Source: Pyrrhoderma lamaoense
Taxonomy: Eukaryota; Basidiomycota; Agaricomycetes; Hymenochaetales; Hymenochaetaceae
Assembly: GCA_002794735.1 (NCBI GenBank)
Contig: NBAZ01000010.1
Location: forward strand, 868,001-932,000
Length of the DNA: 64,000 nt
Direction: 5' to 3'
Part shown: piece by piece, positions 52,059-64,000 of the stretch
How positions within the stretch are numbered: position 1 is the first letter of the stretch
Layout of the letters: each line of letters opens with the position of its first letter
The notes under the pieces: generated by a model
What the model saw: only the letters and a program-made list of their open reading frames with translations
Databases searched by the model: none
Told to the model about the DNA's origin: nothing
Made by a program: the position numbers and the translations under genes

Positions 52059-53892
52059 CTACGCCTTCTTCCTGAATAAGCCGATACTATGTTGCCCACC
52101 ACAAGATGCAGCAACTGCCTGCCAAGAACCTCCGGTCTTTCGAACAAGTACCTGGGGTGTTTTTGCCTCGGTATCGTCGCCAAGACCTAGTTCGCCTTGA
52201 TTCGCCTCGCCCCAGGAATACAGAGCTCCAGCAGCTGTGACTGCAAAATTGGAGTGAATACCGGCAGAAATATGAACAACGGGGTCCTCTGATGCAGGCT
52301 CTGGGAAGGGAACATGTACAGGCTTGTCGACAAAGCCTTTATAATCCTCAGATTTGAATGCTTTGTGATCTCCCGGAATTCCAAGTTGACCACCATTTGC
52401 TCGACCTACTGCAAATACACGTCCGTCTGTAGTGAGGAAGAGTGTGTGATGCTCCCCACCAGAGATACATTTGACTCGACACCTTCACCGAGGACCTCGG
52501 GACTAAGTTCTTGGATCTTCCGTGGCTGAGGAACCATATTATCATCTTCACCTTCATAACCTGTGCCGACCTGTGCCATGTTATTCAAGCCCCAACCCCA
52601 GACACCGCCCTTTTCGTCAACAGCGAATGATGTATAGTTTCCTGCTCCAACAGCAACTGCTTTAAGTGAACGAGATTTAAGGGTGACTTTTTCAGGCGTT
52701 GTGCCATGTATTTTTCGTCGTTCAATGATTTTGCGCCCGAGTTGGCCTTGCTCACCGGCCCCCAAGTATATATGTTTCCATGAGTAGTGAGGACAACTAG
52801 ATGGTTATTTCCGGCAGCCACAGAGGAGACCTTCTCATCTTTCGGTAGGTTTAGGATCGGAGCAGGAGTGAACTGGTATTTTGAGCCATTAGAAAATCCA
52901 AGGGAGCCTTCATTTGCCTATAGGTGTGGTCAATAATCTATCAGAGATTGGAGTAGGGAACAGTCGGTTCTTACTCTAAATGAACCCCAGACACGTAATT
53001 CTCCCTCTGCGCTCACAGCAGCGCAGATACTATCCCCTGCAGCTATAGAAACTGCTCTGAATTTGTCATCAATTAGAGTTTGGAGGGATAAGGAAAGGAA
53101 GTGAGAATGTCGATGTTTATCGTTGCTCCTTCTTTTTCTGGATCGGGTACATCTTTGGTTACACGGCCCAATGCAGCATCGTCATTGACGCCACAAGACC
53201 AAATCTTATATAATGTATGAGAGCCCTATTCTTGATATATTCAGAGAGAGGAATGATACTAACCGTTCCCTTCTCATCAACGAAGAGGGAATGAAGACCC
53301 CCTGCTGCAACGGATTCTATCCCAGCACCTTCGCCACCAAACAAGCCTTCTTCCATCTTTTTCTCGAACCATGGGTTTTTTTTGGGTTTATCAAACTCGT
53401 CGAGGTGTTCTGGTCCCATACCAAACTGTCCGAAGTTACCCGCACCCCATACAAAAATCTGATTTGCTGGTCGGGTGTGCTCAGGGGGTGTTGGAAGAGC
53501 GTTGACAATTTTCTTTGAAGATGAGCCGTTCGCATTTGCGGCTTTCTTCTTCTCCGACATAGCCTTTTTTGCATCTAAAGCAGCTTTTTTCATGGCGGCG
53601 GAAACTTGTTTTACTTCGTCATCAGACGAACCTGTGGTCGACCCTTGGGTCCGAATGCTCCTAGCACGTTTGGTTGGCTGCTTATCTGATTCATCACCAT
53701 CTTTCTCGTCTTCGGTTTCAGGCGTCATAGGACGCTTCGCCTTCGATTTTGAAGGTGCAGCTTTTGTACTAGCACCAGAGCCCTTGGCCTTAGTGGCTTT
53801 CTTGGAGCAGCTGCTGCCTTGCCATTAGCTACAGGTTCTGGTTTGGATTCTACTTTTGTACGCGATGACTTTCGCGTGATTGTTCCAGCCAT
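52059..53892 (-). CDS. RCC1, guanine nucleotide exchange factor for Ran
   Basis: Three exons, 53892-53264, 53204-52975 and 52917-52059, about 573 residues once four one-base breaks are allowed for. A basic, Lys-rich N-terminus (residues 1-80, histone/DNA contact and nuclear localisation) precedes the seven-bladed propeller: IFVWGAGNFGQFGMG, VAAGGLHSLFVD, IWSCGVNDDAALGR, VAAGNNHLVVLTTHGNIYTWG, WGWGLNNMAQVGTG, VFAVGRANGGQLG, LYSWGEANQGELGLGDD and CGGQHSIGLF. RCC1 generates Ran-GTP at chromatin, needed for nuclear transport and spindle assembly. The breaks are near 53804, 53092, 52759-52763 and 52453-52456, each at a C or G run. An intact gene in the organism is expected because this factor is essential in yeasts. 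Confidence 0.92.
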
Positions 53893-54181
53893 TGATACGC
53901 CGGATTATGTGAAGAAGTAAAGGACGGCTACTGTATGCGTAGGTTGGGGGATTCGATGGAGTGGTGGTCCTTATACAAACCAAGATGAAAAATGGTGATG
54001 CTAACAAACTTAGAAGATCGATCACGTGCAGCGCGTTCTATCTGTCACGCAATGTGATACATGCATTCAGTCGGTTTGTTTCACTACTGATATGGAAGGG
54101 TAGCTCTTGTTCTTTCGACAGAATAGTTCCAGATGATGGTACAAGTAATACAAAAAATAATATACAATAAACATTTTCTCC

Positions 54182-55115
54182 TTATGCGGTATTCTTTACT
54201 GCCTCTGGCTCCTTTCTCGCCTCCTATACAATACAAATGAAATCAGCCTTCTCTTCAGACTTATTATCTATTTAAAACATACTTCGCCCAAGTCTAGTGG
54301 TTCTTCATCAACGTAGTCTGGTGCTTTATTGAGGTCCGCAAGATAAGACGTGCTTTCGTCTTCCTCTTCCAGTGCAAGGGCGTCCAATTCTGTATCGATT
54401 TCAATGCATTGAATCGAGAGATATAAGCAATACGACAAACCTGCTTGAAGATCTTCCTCGTCGATTTCATCCGGGACAGCGTATGATCTCCCAAGGGTCT
54501 CCTGAATCTCGTTGGCTTGCTCGAGTAACTCTTCCATATCGTAATGCATATTCTGAGTAAAGTTTCTTTAGAATGAAGATATCCTGCATCGGAAAGTGGT
54601 GCCCATATACCTCAATTTTGTCGATATCAATTTTCCCGTATTGCTTTCTCATTTCTTTATTTGCTGTCTTCATAGCGTCTACAGTTGCCATAGTGTTTCT
54701 CAGGTTCTCTGTGGCTAGTGCTGCAGATTCCATATTGAAGGTCTGTTGCTGAATCTGAGCCAGCTGTGATTCATACATTTTTTTCTGTCTTAAAGTTCGC
54801 AAAGCTCTTTGTTCTATTGCACTCTTAGTGATTCCACACAAGCAGTGAATAAGCATATTTTTCTAGTAGCATATATCGATCCACACCTTTCCTGCGCCTG
54901 CTCGAAGCTTGCTCATTTGTTCTTTATATCTCCCGAGTTCTACATCCAGTTTCTTTATTTTCACCTCAATCGACTGCATCCGACTATCTGCCTGAAGCAT
55001 TTGATTAGTATTCCGCGTGACTTAGCAATGAGACCAATAGACTGACCGACTGAATCGCATCATTAAGGGATGGCTTGGGCTTTTTGCTTGCAGAGCTACC
55101 AAATATCCTGTTCAT
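54182..55115 (-). CDS. VPS60: ESCRT-III subunit Vps60/CHMP5
   Basis: Six exons, 55115-55047, 54991-54887, 54823-54611, 54552-54441, 54389-54283 and 54223-54182, encode 215 residues, close to human CHMP5 (219). The Snf7-family helical core starts MNRIFGSSASKKPKPSLNDAI, continues SRMQSIEVKIKKLDVELGRY and RALRTLRQKKMYESQL, and includes NEIQETLGRSYAVPDEIDEEDL, the CHMP5-type LIP5-binding region. Vps60 works late in multivesicular-body formation with Vta1/LIP5 and Vps4. The start at 55115 faces PGAP1, 189 bases away, so the two share an upstream region. Confidence 0.9.
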
Positions 55116-55304
55116 GGTTGGGAATTAAGTTGGCTTATCTGCTCTTCACAAGCAGACAGTAAAATCTGTAATGGTTTGGGGTTGAAATAGAACAAAGAAA
55201 CACAACTTGGGATGTGGAAGCAGAGGGAAGAGACGCGTTTAAACAAAGGTGTGAAGGTGTGAATACTCGTAACTTTCTACAAGCTAGATTTCTTTCCCAG
55301 CGCG

Positions 55305-58300
55305 ATGCTGCGGATAGCGCTACTAGCACTAGTAGCACTTTTTCTTTCATTGTTGCTCGTGTTCTCAGCTTTGGACACTCCGGCAAAGATATCACCTCAA
55401 GGATGTCGTATGTCTTACATGTCACCTTCATATGTCCTACAAACAGGTTTCAATTCGTCGTGGACCTATGGCAGTCTCGCGTCACGTTACAGGCTAATGC
55501 TGTATCGTGAAGTAGGCTGGGATCCTGACAAGGTACAGTAGGTAGTTTAGTGCTAGGCTTTCTCGCAATGAATAAGAATTTTAGCTACTTGGTGTTCCTA
55601 TCCTCTTTATTCCAGGTAACGCAGGCTCAGCGCATCAAGTTCGCTCAATAGCTTCTTCTGCGACAAGGCAGTACTATTCTTCGCCTTCCAGAATCAACTC
55701 ATACTTTTCATCCAGGGGAATAAAACAGCTAGATGTATTTGCAGGTCAGCTTGATGCTCTTGCTTGAATGTTCTGTCGCTAAATTGGGTTTTAAGTTGAC
55801 TTTAATGAGGACCTTTCCGCTTTTCATGGTCCAACCTTATTGTCTCAACATCAATATACCTCGGATGCAGTCAAATACATATCATCTCTTTATCCATCGG
55901 GTACCAAGATTATAGTAATGGGACATTCCATGGGGGCATTGTTGCGAGTACACTCCTACCGGCACCAGAAATCATGGCTCTCATTACAATGTCCACACCT
56001 CATAGTGTTCCTCCAGCTCGATTTGATGCTCGCATGGATGCTATCTACTCAAACGTACGACAAGTGGTCAAATCCGATACAACACCTATTGTTAGCATCT
56101 GTGGGGGTATTACTGATAACATGATACCATCGGAATTTTGTCAATTGCACCCTGAGGTTTCTGGTACTTCAGGATTGCGGAAAACTATTTTTACTAGCTC
56201 CCTTGAAGGGTGTTGGTCAGGTGTTGGGCATAGAGAAATGGTCTGGTGTCACCAGGTCCGCTGGCGAGTCGCCCGTGTTGCTTTAGAACTCGGTGGAGCG
56301 CATACAGCCAAGGATCAAGAACAAGTGATTGAGACTTGGCTTAGAGATGGATTACAATTAAAACTTGATGTTCTTCCCTCTACGAATGATGAACCTTTGA
56401 ACAGCGAGCTCTGGAGACTAGAACAGAATACACCTACATCTGATCTAATTCCTGTCAGCTCACCTCTACTGATCCGTGAGATAACACAGGGATCTCATAA
56501 TTATAATTTTGAGCTCCCAGATGTAACAGACGAAACGCCAGTTCACTTCCTGTTATTTCTATCCAAGGGAACCTTATTATCGGTCTCACCGGCGCATCCC
56601 TCTTCTAGTAAGGCTTATGTATATCTATGCCGCCAAGAAAGTGCGAATTCTGAGGACTATAAAACACAGTCTTGCTCGAGTCTACAACCTTCTTCACTTA
56701 GATTGATCCCTAACCCAGATATGAGCACGCCTTTTCCTTCCCCTGGAGCTGGTGTGGACGAGACTGATGGAATAGTGGTTTACGAAGCACAGATATCCTC
56801 TCGTGTATCTCCTAAAGATTATCTATCGGTTCTTGTATCAAGCTTGCGTACAGAAGGGTGGCTTATTGCATTTCTTGGAGAGAAGACATCTCTAATAAGT
56901 TATGCAACTAAAATTAGTACGTTCTTCTATCCTACCGTCAATGTTATCCAAGGAGTCAATTTAAATCCTTTCTGATATGTAGCCCCTTTCCTCACGGCTA
57001 TCAGGATATCATTAGAACAAGGAACGTTACAAACTGATGTTAATTTCCCCAATGTTTTGTCTAGTGTGTTACTGGTCTATCGTATCACGACGAAACTCTC
57101 GGGCTCATGTGAAAGTGAGTTTAAAAGATGATCTCAAGCGAAAATGTTTTCATCACGATATCTTTATAAAGAGCCTTTACTCTCCCCTCTCCTTTTACAT
57201 ACCTCGGGCCCTACAGAAGCTCATTATTATCGTCTTCAAAATGAAACCACTATTCTGCTTCATGGCCACCAGTCTGCACCATTCCTTCCTCAAGTTCAAA
57301 AACCTGTCAAAGGTCTCAACCTTTCTATATTCACTTCAGGGGAATGCAGAGTAAGTGATATAGAGGTCACCATTGATTGGTGGAATAGTTTTGGAAGATG
57401 GGGTCCTCGCTACTGGAATGCAGCTCTATCTTGGTCTGCAGGGATAGTTAGCTTCATGTTTTATGTCTCTTGGGCGGCCTGGGATGAAGGATGTGAGTTG
57501 TCATCATTCGTTTAACGGTATGATCTATCAACTGAATTTTGCTAGCACCTATGATGTCACCATATAAGTCTTTGCGCCTACTCTTTCATTTTCTCCCGAG
57601 AGCCATGTTTGGATTTACCCTCTTTTCATTTCTGCCGCTTCCGAGTGATTACTGGTTAGGGAACAAGGGAGAGCCTTTTTTTGTACTGCTAGCCCCTATT
57701 TTTCTCCTACTTTCAAGCGGTCTTGTTGCTCTATCGTGGCTGGTATTACTCATGATTTTAACTCCTTATGGTAAACTCATAACATTCATTTTCAGGTAAA
57801 TATTAATTTCTCTTCCTATGATGCACTGAAAGAATCATATAGAGGTGAAGATGAGGACGTGAAGGAAACATACTTGTCTCCTAAGGGAGTTCTCATTACT
57901 ATGTTTGTTATGGGTTCTCTCGTGTTTCTACTCATTCCCTGGCAGGTCGCCTTCCTTTCTTGTTATCTCATCCACTGGCACCATTGTGCAGTTCTCATAC
58001 ACAAAAAATACGACACTCTCGAACAACAAGATCTTCGTGCACAAAAGTTATTTGTACTACTCATGATGACCTGGTGCTTACCCATTGTGGCCCCTGTACT
58101 TATTGTCTGGATTCACACGTTAATGACTGGTGGGCTAACGACACCGTTTGACGGCGATCACTTCGTGCTCAATTCAATTTCTTTTGTCGTGCTCACATAC
58201 ATAATGGTGACTTATCGTGGTGTTGTGTTTTCACGGAAGCACAGGTATGTGATATATCTGCTGACTACGCTACCAGATTCAGTCAAATGACGTTTTACTT

Positions 58301-58534
58301 GTTTTTAGGCTGGAAATTATCCCCGTTCCATACCTTTACCTGATAAGCGCAGCGTTAGTATTTATCCTAGGACCTCGAGCAACTTACAGAATGTATGAAG
58401 CTCTGAACTGGCCGACCCTTGCCCTAATTATAACCGAGTCCTCCCGCATGCATTTCAAAGCACGTCTGGAACATCTTCACTTCTACAAGTTTCAAGACAA
58501 TGCACCGGAACCACCCACAGAGCTTTGTGATTAG
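55305..58534 (+). CDS. BST1: GPI inositol-deacylase PGAP1/Bst1
   Basis: This ER membrane lipase removes the acyl chain from GPI inositol, licensing GPI proteins for export. Exons 55305-55532, 55585-55744, 55796-56916, 56983-57114, 57139-57492, 57546-57795, 57843-58244 and 58309-58534, about 957 residues. A signal-anchor (LLALVALFLSLLLVF) leads to PILFIPGNAGSAHQVRSIAS and the lipase box IVMGHSMGG, with GGITDNMIPSEFC and VGHREMVWCHQVRW downstream. Hydrophobic helices fill the last 300 residues. A one-base break lies in the G run at 55932-55936, directly after the lipase serine. Exons 4 and 5 are separated by only 24 bases (GTGAGT...CAAG) that contain an in-frame TGA; this junction is unresolved. 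Confidence 0.9.
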
Positions 58535-58950
58535 TTTATCTCTTTATCCCACGCCCATGCTATTAGAAGGAGCCATGTAAAACGTACTCAGTTCATCTGA
58601 AACACCATTAAGAGATTGTCTGATCGTTTATGATCTCCCGTAAACATCCAGGCTTTCTGAACGGGTTGCTACAGAATGACCCGATCATCCCTGTTTCCTT
58701 CGCAGAAGACTGAAGTACTGAATTTCTACTAATTACACGCGTTCACTCACAACATGCGAGTAATGCACTACCGTTATTATGCAGAAATAATCTAGAAAAG
58801 GAGTGCCAACATGATACTGTAGGAACAATGGGAATCCCGGTATAAGTCCTTTTACATCGATTAAAATGTCCGAAGTTACAGAAGTGAAATAATGAAAAGT
58901 CGCATTAAATAAATTTAGCAATACGGGAAGTTCGCGGAAGTCCGGAAAAA
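58535..58950. other. Convergent 3' intergenic region, no gene seen
   Basis: About 415 bases between PGAP1 and the Kre9-like gene, tail to tail. No further feature is seen. Confidence 0.5.
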
Positions 58951-59691
58951 TTAAGCAAGGAAGGCACCCATGAAAAGCATGGTACCAAGAAGCCCGAATT
59001 CGACTTGGCGTGAGTTGGCGGCACTGCTGGTACCAGACGCGATGTAGACGAGCTGGTTGACGATGAGCTGTCGTAGATGTGTGTTATGATCTATTTTCTC
59101 CACAACTTAAATGAGATGAATACTTACGTTCCAGAAGCGGCTACAGATAAAGTAGTAGCAGACAACGAGGTGGTGCTTGAACCACTAGAAGTTATCAAAG
59201 CTGAGCTAGAAGACGTACCAGTGGAGGAAGGAGCAGCAGAGGAACTATCCTGAGATGCATCACCACCCTCAACAATATCAAACTCATCAGATTGGGCATA
59301 TATTGTCGTAAGTTCCGTAGTACTCTTGACAAGGTCTACGCGGTATGAGCCCCCTACGCTGAATCCTCCGGAAGGTGCATCCACGGAAAAGGTTGTATCA
59401 GACGATGCATCAACAAAGCTCACAATAACTTGATTATTCTCGGGTAGAACTGAACGATCCTATATTTAAGTACTAGAACATCAGACCATACTCAAGGGTA
59501 AGCTTAGAAACGTCGACATACTGTATTGGTAAGGACGACAGTGAAGTTAGTTGCATCGGTAGAGACACGATCCCAAGCGAGAGTGTTGAACCCATGTTGA
59601 TTCCAGCTGCTAGTGTTACTTGGATTTGTGACTGTGAAGGCTGAAGCTGAAAGGGCAGCAGCAAAAAGGGGATGATGGTTGATGTGCGCAT
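58951..59691 (-). CDS. Secreted Kre9/Knh1-like, Ser/Thr-rich GPI-anchored protein
   Basis: Three exons, 59691-59522, 59459-59128 and 59067-58951, about 206 residues. With one base restored at the C/G run 59668-59671, the N-terminus is a signal peptide ending in FAAALSASA. It is followed by FTVTNPSNTSSWN, TLAWDRVSTDATNFTVVLTN and IYAQSDEFDIV, the pattern of the Kre9/Knh1 N-terminal domain common in basidiomycete surface proteins. A Ser/Thr linker (STGTSSSSALITSSGSS) and, after a second one-base break at about 59040, a hydrophobic GPI-type tail (FGLLGTMLFMGAFLA) complete it. A role in beta-glucan or wall organisation is inferred from the family. Confidence 0.75.
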
Positions 59692-59786
59692 GTTGTCGTA
59701 GAAAGGGGGAGAGGGGAGGAGAGTTACTAGAGATGTCAATTACGGGGTTGAATAGGTTGTAATAAAGGTATTTTCAAAGCGGTGAA

Positions 59787-59821
59787 GAGATGGAAATGGA
59801 GATGGAGATGGGGATGGAGAT
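59787..59821. repeat. GGAGAT-type microsatellite
   Basis: Imperfect copies of GATGGA/GGAGAT run for about 35 bases in the 5' region of the Kre9-like gene, around 100-130 bases from its start codon. Confidence 0.7.
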
Positions 59822-59836
59822 TGGGAGCTATGCCTG

Positions 59837-59848
59837 TATTTATAAAAG
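59837..59848 (-). promoter_or_regulatory. TATA box of the Kre9-like gene
   Basis: CTTTTATAAATA on the minus strand lies about 150 bases upstream of the start codon at 59691, behind the purine-rich microsatellite. It is the best TATA match in this intergenic region. Confidence 0.4.
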
Positions 59849-60940
59849 AAGTGAGAGAAGGCGAATAAGTACAGATATTACATGTTAATTCAAAATTACG
59901 GCTCTGGACTTGAAACCCTTACCACACGGGCTTCTCACTCCCGTAGTACACATGGGTCAACGGATCAATATATGTACCTTGGAAGCCTCTGTTGAGGCGG
60001 GACATCCCAACGCTACTTCCCATTCCTGTAACTAACGTTTTCAATGATACACCTAAAGGGCAGATAAACAGGCTGTGTTATATAATCAAAATAATGCTTT
60101 GAAACTCCGGCGAAGCCACTTCTCGCTCATGGTCAGCCCCTTAGCCCAACTTAGTGAATGTGGCGATGTTTTACTATTAACGGCCGTCAGCCTAGAGCGC
60201 TTATCGTGAGCTTGTAACAGCTGTGCGCCCCACTTTGCTATTATAATAGTCGATACAAGGTGTTTAAGTGGTTAGTAGATATGCTAGAAGGATCAGATGG
60301 GGTTTTTGTAGGGGTTAGCTCGAACACTTGGGATTTTTCAGCCTTCCTTTAAGGAAACAGAGCAGCAATTAGGATGTACCACAAGTAAACCATGCCACTA
60401 TCAGAAGTATTTTCATCACTCGTATAGGTGTCTTGTACGGTCAATGCTATGTCAGCCATACTTTCCTACTGTGTGTTGTGACATCGGGGGTGAACGACAA
60501 AACTAGATGTACAGGATTTAATTTGAAGTATGTATAGGAAATTACATGTAATTTTACGAAAAAAAAACATGAGAATATTCTTCACGGTAGTCTCACCTTT
60601 TTTCTTGATAGAGAATCGCAAGAGGTTACTGAAGAAAGTACTAACTATAGAAAGATGTTGGTGGCTTCCGAACACCAAAATAGTGTGTAGGTCGAAAACA
60701 ATTTATATAAATCGGATTTTAGTAATGTCAATGTACATGTGCATATAGGTGAGGTAGGATCCATTGTTGGAAATCTACAAAATAATGGTACTAGTAGGTA
60801 AACCTAGTACCAGGTTTAAAGTCCAGGTTAAGGGAAACTTATTGTCGATCAGGCATGATTCATCACTTCTCAATGCTGACTACTGCCAGTATTAGTTCTG
60901 GTGTCCTCACTCTTTCATCATTGAGCACTAGGTGGTGAAC

Positions 60941-62011
<1,071 letters not shown>

Positions 62012-62042
62012 TAAATCGTTGAAGATGTATTTTAACATGTAA

Positions 62043-63453
62043 TTATAGATTGAAAAGCTCTAGTGCATTTGTCCCGCGTACATTGTTTTTGTCATCTTCG
62101 TTCCAACCGCCAACACCTTCAATAGCTTCAAGGTTTTCTGTAACACTCTTCCACTTGTCCGAATCGTTTAATGGTGGAAAGAAGGGGTGATCTGTACCAA
62201 ATAGCATGCGTTTGCTTCCTAGTGTGCGACTCACATGCCCAGCAGAGTCTTTAGCTGACGACTTGACATTCCGTAGCCTTTAGACCGAGAGATAACGTCA
62301 CTGACAAAGCCTAGTTCTTCTGATCCATAGGCAACTGCATCATAATAGATCTTACCCAGATAGAAGCGAGCATCGTGTTTCAATCTATCTGCTACAATGG
62401 GATCGTGTGCGATACACGATGCCAGTCGAGAGGAAAGCTGAGCCAGAGCTCCTCCAGAATGTGCAAGTAGTAGACGTAATGTCGGATGTCGATCAAGGAC
62501 ACCAGAAAGGATGAGCCTAGTCACTGCAATTGTCGTTTCAAATGGAAAACCCAACGCAAGAGGCAAAACATGTCCATTATCCTTATCACCAAATGTCTTT
62601 CCATCCACTCCGTAATGTGGATGGAGGAATATGACGAGTCCCGCGTCGGCAATTGCAGACCACACTGGTTCAAGAGCGTCATCATCAAGCCCACGTCCAA
62701 TGCCAACGGTGCCCATGATCACACCCCGAAGATGAGGAAGTTCAGAGATTTGCTTGACTGTTTCAAGCAATACAGATAATTCTATTCCTGGGACCAATGG
62801 AAGCAAACCGAATCCGTAAAGACGACGTCGAAGAGGATCGTCTTGTAAGGTGGGACTGGTTGCACAGTATGACTCAAGATCAACGTTTAGCTCTAAAGCC
62901 AAGGGCCTGCCTCTGTTGGAGACAGGAAGTCAATCCAAGGATTTGCAGAACTGCCTCACGGCACATCCATCAATGTTATAGCAAAATATCTTTTCGGTTG
63001 GTATTACGAACCTGACAATTGAGATATCGATTCCATGCTATTGTGAAAATACTCGTGTTAGCTCACAAGATCATGAGATTCAAAAAATGAAAGTAGATGG
63101 AGTTTGGCCAGTTCATGAGGTAGCATACATGCTGGCGAAGCTCAAGAAAAACGCACCCTGTCCATAAAACGGATTTTCTCATGTCTGTCCCAATACTATC
63201 TCATCGGAGTCAATGACAACGAAAGATTTCATTTTGATTAATCAATTACAAAATGGCGTACTTGAGGTCCTATAGGCCTCCCTCCGCTTGGCTCATTTTC
63301 GAGAATAAGTAATCGTTCTTCTGTACCACCCTGAGCTATGGGTCTCTCAAAGATTCGAGGGACACTCGTTCGGGCACGAAGGACTTCAGCATATCTTGGC
63401 AGATAGATATGAGTATGGACATCAACAAGGAGTTGTTTCATCTTCAATGACAT
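62043..63453 (-). CDS. Amidohydrolase-2 family decarboxylase, ACMSD-like
   Basis: Exons 63453-63262, 63195-63157, 63037-63012 and 62950-62043, about 388 residues. Metal-binding His-x-His is at the N-terminus (VDVHTHIYLPRY). Further family landmarks are LRFMDR-like IRFMDR, HGIDISIV, ANPWIDFL, RGVIMGT, VIFLHPHYG, LLAHSGGAL and, near the C-terminus, MLFGTDHPFF with the catalytic Asp. This set matches aminocarboxymuconate-semialdehyde decarboxylase and close relatives such as orotate-like and resorcylate decarboxylases. Two one-base breaks, at 62903-62905 and 62238-62240, each sit at a G/C run. An ACMSD function is favoured by its position beside BNA6, which uses the product of the competing branch, but sequence alone does not exclude another aromatic-acid decarboxylase. 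Confidence 0.82.
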
Positions 63454-63883
63454 TGAGCTGAAACTAGTTCAAGATAGGATGACAGTCGATGCGAAAACGA
63501 GAATGGTTCCTTATCTCATGATTCCGAAGCTACGTAGATATGGATATCACCGATAAGTTGCTTATTGTAGATCATTACTCATGCACAGGTGTCCAGGATA
63601 CCACCAAATTAAGGAAATGGTGGGACTGCGACCAGCTCATTCAGTCTGACATGCATAGGTAGATGTAGTAGCATTTAAGCAATGAGAAGTGTAGTTGTGT
63701 TCGCATATGACATTTGTAATAGGGGCGCCGGGGATTCCAAACGAGGCACTCACCGCACAACGCGAACTCGACTGGACGCGATCATCTGTATGCAACCCAT
63801 CCACGTCCTCCTCCTACATCTACGGCAAGAAACCTGAGTCCGGATATAGGAAAGGCCTACCACTGTCCGAAAGTTGTAAGAAT
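63454..63883. other. Divergent intergenic region, no gene seen
   Basis: About 430 bases between the start of the ACMSD-like gene and the start of the last, partial gene. No motif is recognised. Confidence 0.45.
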
Positions 63884-64000
63884 ATGGACCGCTCAAATTC
63901 AGTATCTTCAACTTCTTCCTCTACATCTTCTCGACATGGTACTGAACCCTTTGCCTACCAAACTAGACTCCTTGAACGGAGTTCATCTGGAAGAAATACA
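63884..64000 (+). CDS. 5' end of an unidentified gene running off the window
   Basis: An ATG at 63884 opens a frame that stays open for 39 codons to the window edge: a Ser-rich start, then EPFAYQTRLLERSSSGRNT. The upstream sequence is less coding-like, which supports this start. Short Ser-rich starts followed by YQTRLLER occur in several large basidiomycete proteins, but I cannot name the family. Confidence 0.5.
   Translation, partial: MDRSNSVSSTSSSTSSRHGTEPFAYQTRLLERSSSGRNT

Larger units (their letters stand above)
59692..60940. other. Divergent intergenic region, no gene seen
   Basis: About 1.25 kb between the Kre9-like gene and BNA6. Beyond the microsatellite and TATA element I see nothing; frames at 60466-60748 overlap on both strands and lack support. 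Confidence 0.5.

Overview
The window is nuclear DNA of a mushroom-forming basidiomycete (Agaricomycetes). The evidence is short (about 50-100 base) GT-AG introns in nearly every gene, compact and mostly single-copy eukaryotic genes, a fungal class II peroxidase, a Kre9/Knh1-like wall protein, a GPI-anchored aspartic protease and a GH16 glucanase. The peroxidase suggests a wood- or litter-decaying lifestyle. No organelle, prophage, CRISPR or secondary-metabolite cluster is visible. All exon structures below were read by eye from splice sites, reading frame and family homology; each spliced length was checked for divisibility by three.

Layout. 1-14 kb: SAM50 (cut by the left edge), a coiled-coil protein, a basic hypothetical protein, cytosolic-type prolyl-tRNA synthetase with a possible mitochondrial form, a serine/threonine kinase, a KHDC4-like KH protein and a membrane-anchored 3-beta-HSD-type dehydrogenase. 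14-22 kb (minus strand): a zinc alcohol/polyol dehydrogenase, a yapsin-like GPI-anchored aspartic protease and a kelch-like secreted protein. 22-25.6 kb is gene-poor but holds a decayed copy of the 3' end of BIR1 and a small multi-exon gene of unknown function. 25.6-32 kb: BIR1 (survivin-like) and WAPL, head to head. 32-38 kb: a GH16 glucanase, a manganese-peroxidase-type enzyme and ribosomal protein eL42. 38-43 kb: HMG-CoA reductase. 43-47.7 kb is a gene desert. 47.7-58.5 kb: CDT1, a 2OG-Fe(II) oxygenase, RCC1, VPS60/CHMP5 and the GPI inositol-deacylase PGAP1/BST1. 59-64 kb: a Kre9/Knh1-like GPI protein, BNA6 (quinolinate phosphoribosyltransferase) tail to tail with an ACMSD-like amidohydrolase, and the start of one more gene.

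Themes. Four chromosome-cycle genes lie here (BIR1, WAPL, CDT1, RCC1), two of them sharing one intergenic region. The BNA6/ACMSD-like pair sits at the branch point of kynurenine-derived NAD synthesis. Several products are secreted or GPI-anchored, and PGAP1, which remodels GPI anchors, is also present.

The most striking sequence-level observation is technical. Eighteen conserved reading frames break by exactly one missing base, always in the same direction and almost always at a short G or C run, across ten otherwise normal genes. This most likely reflects systematic base-calling loss rather than biology, and anyone using this sequence should expect broken gene models. I found no convincing new biological system.
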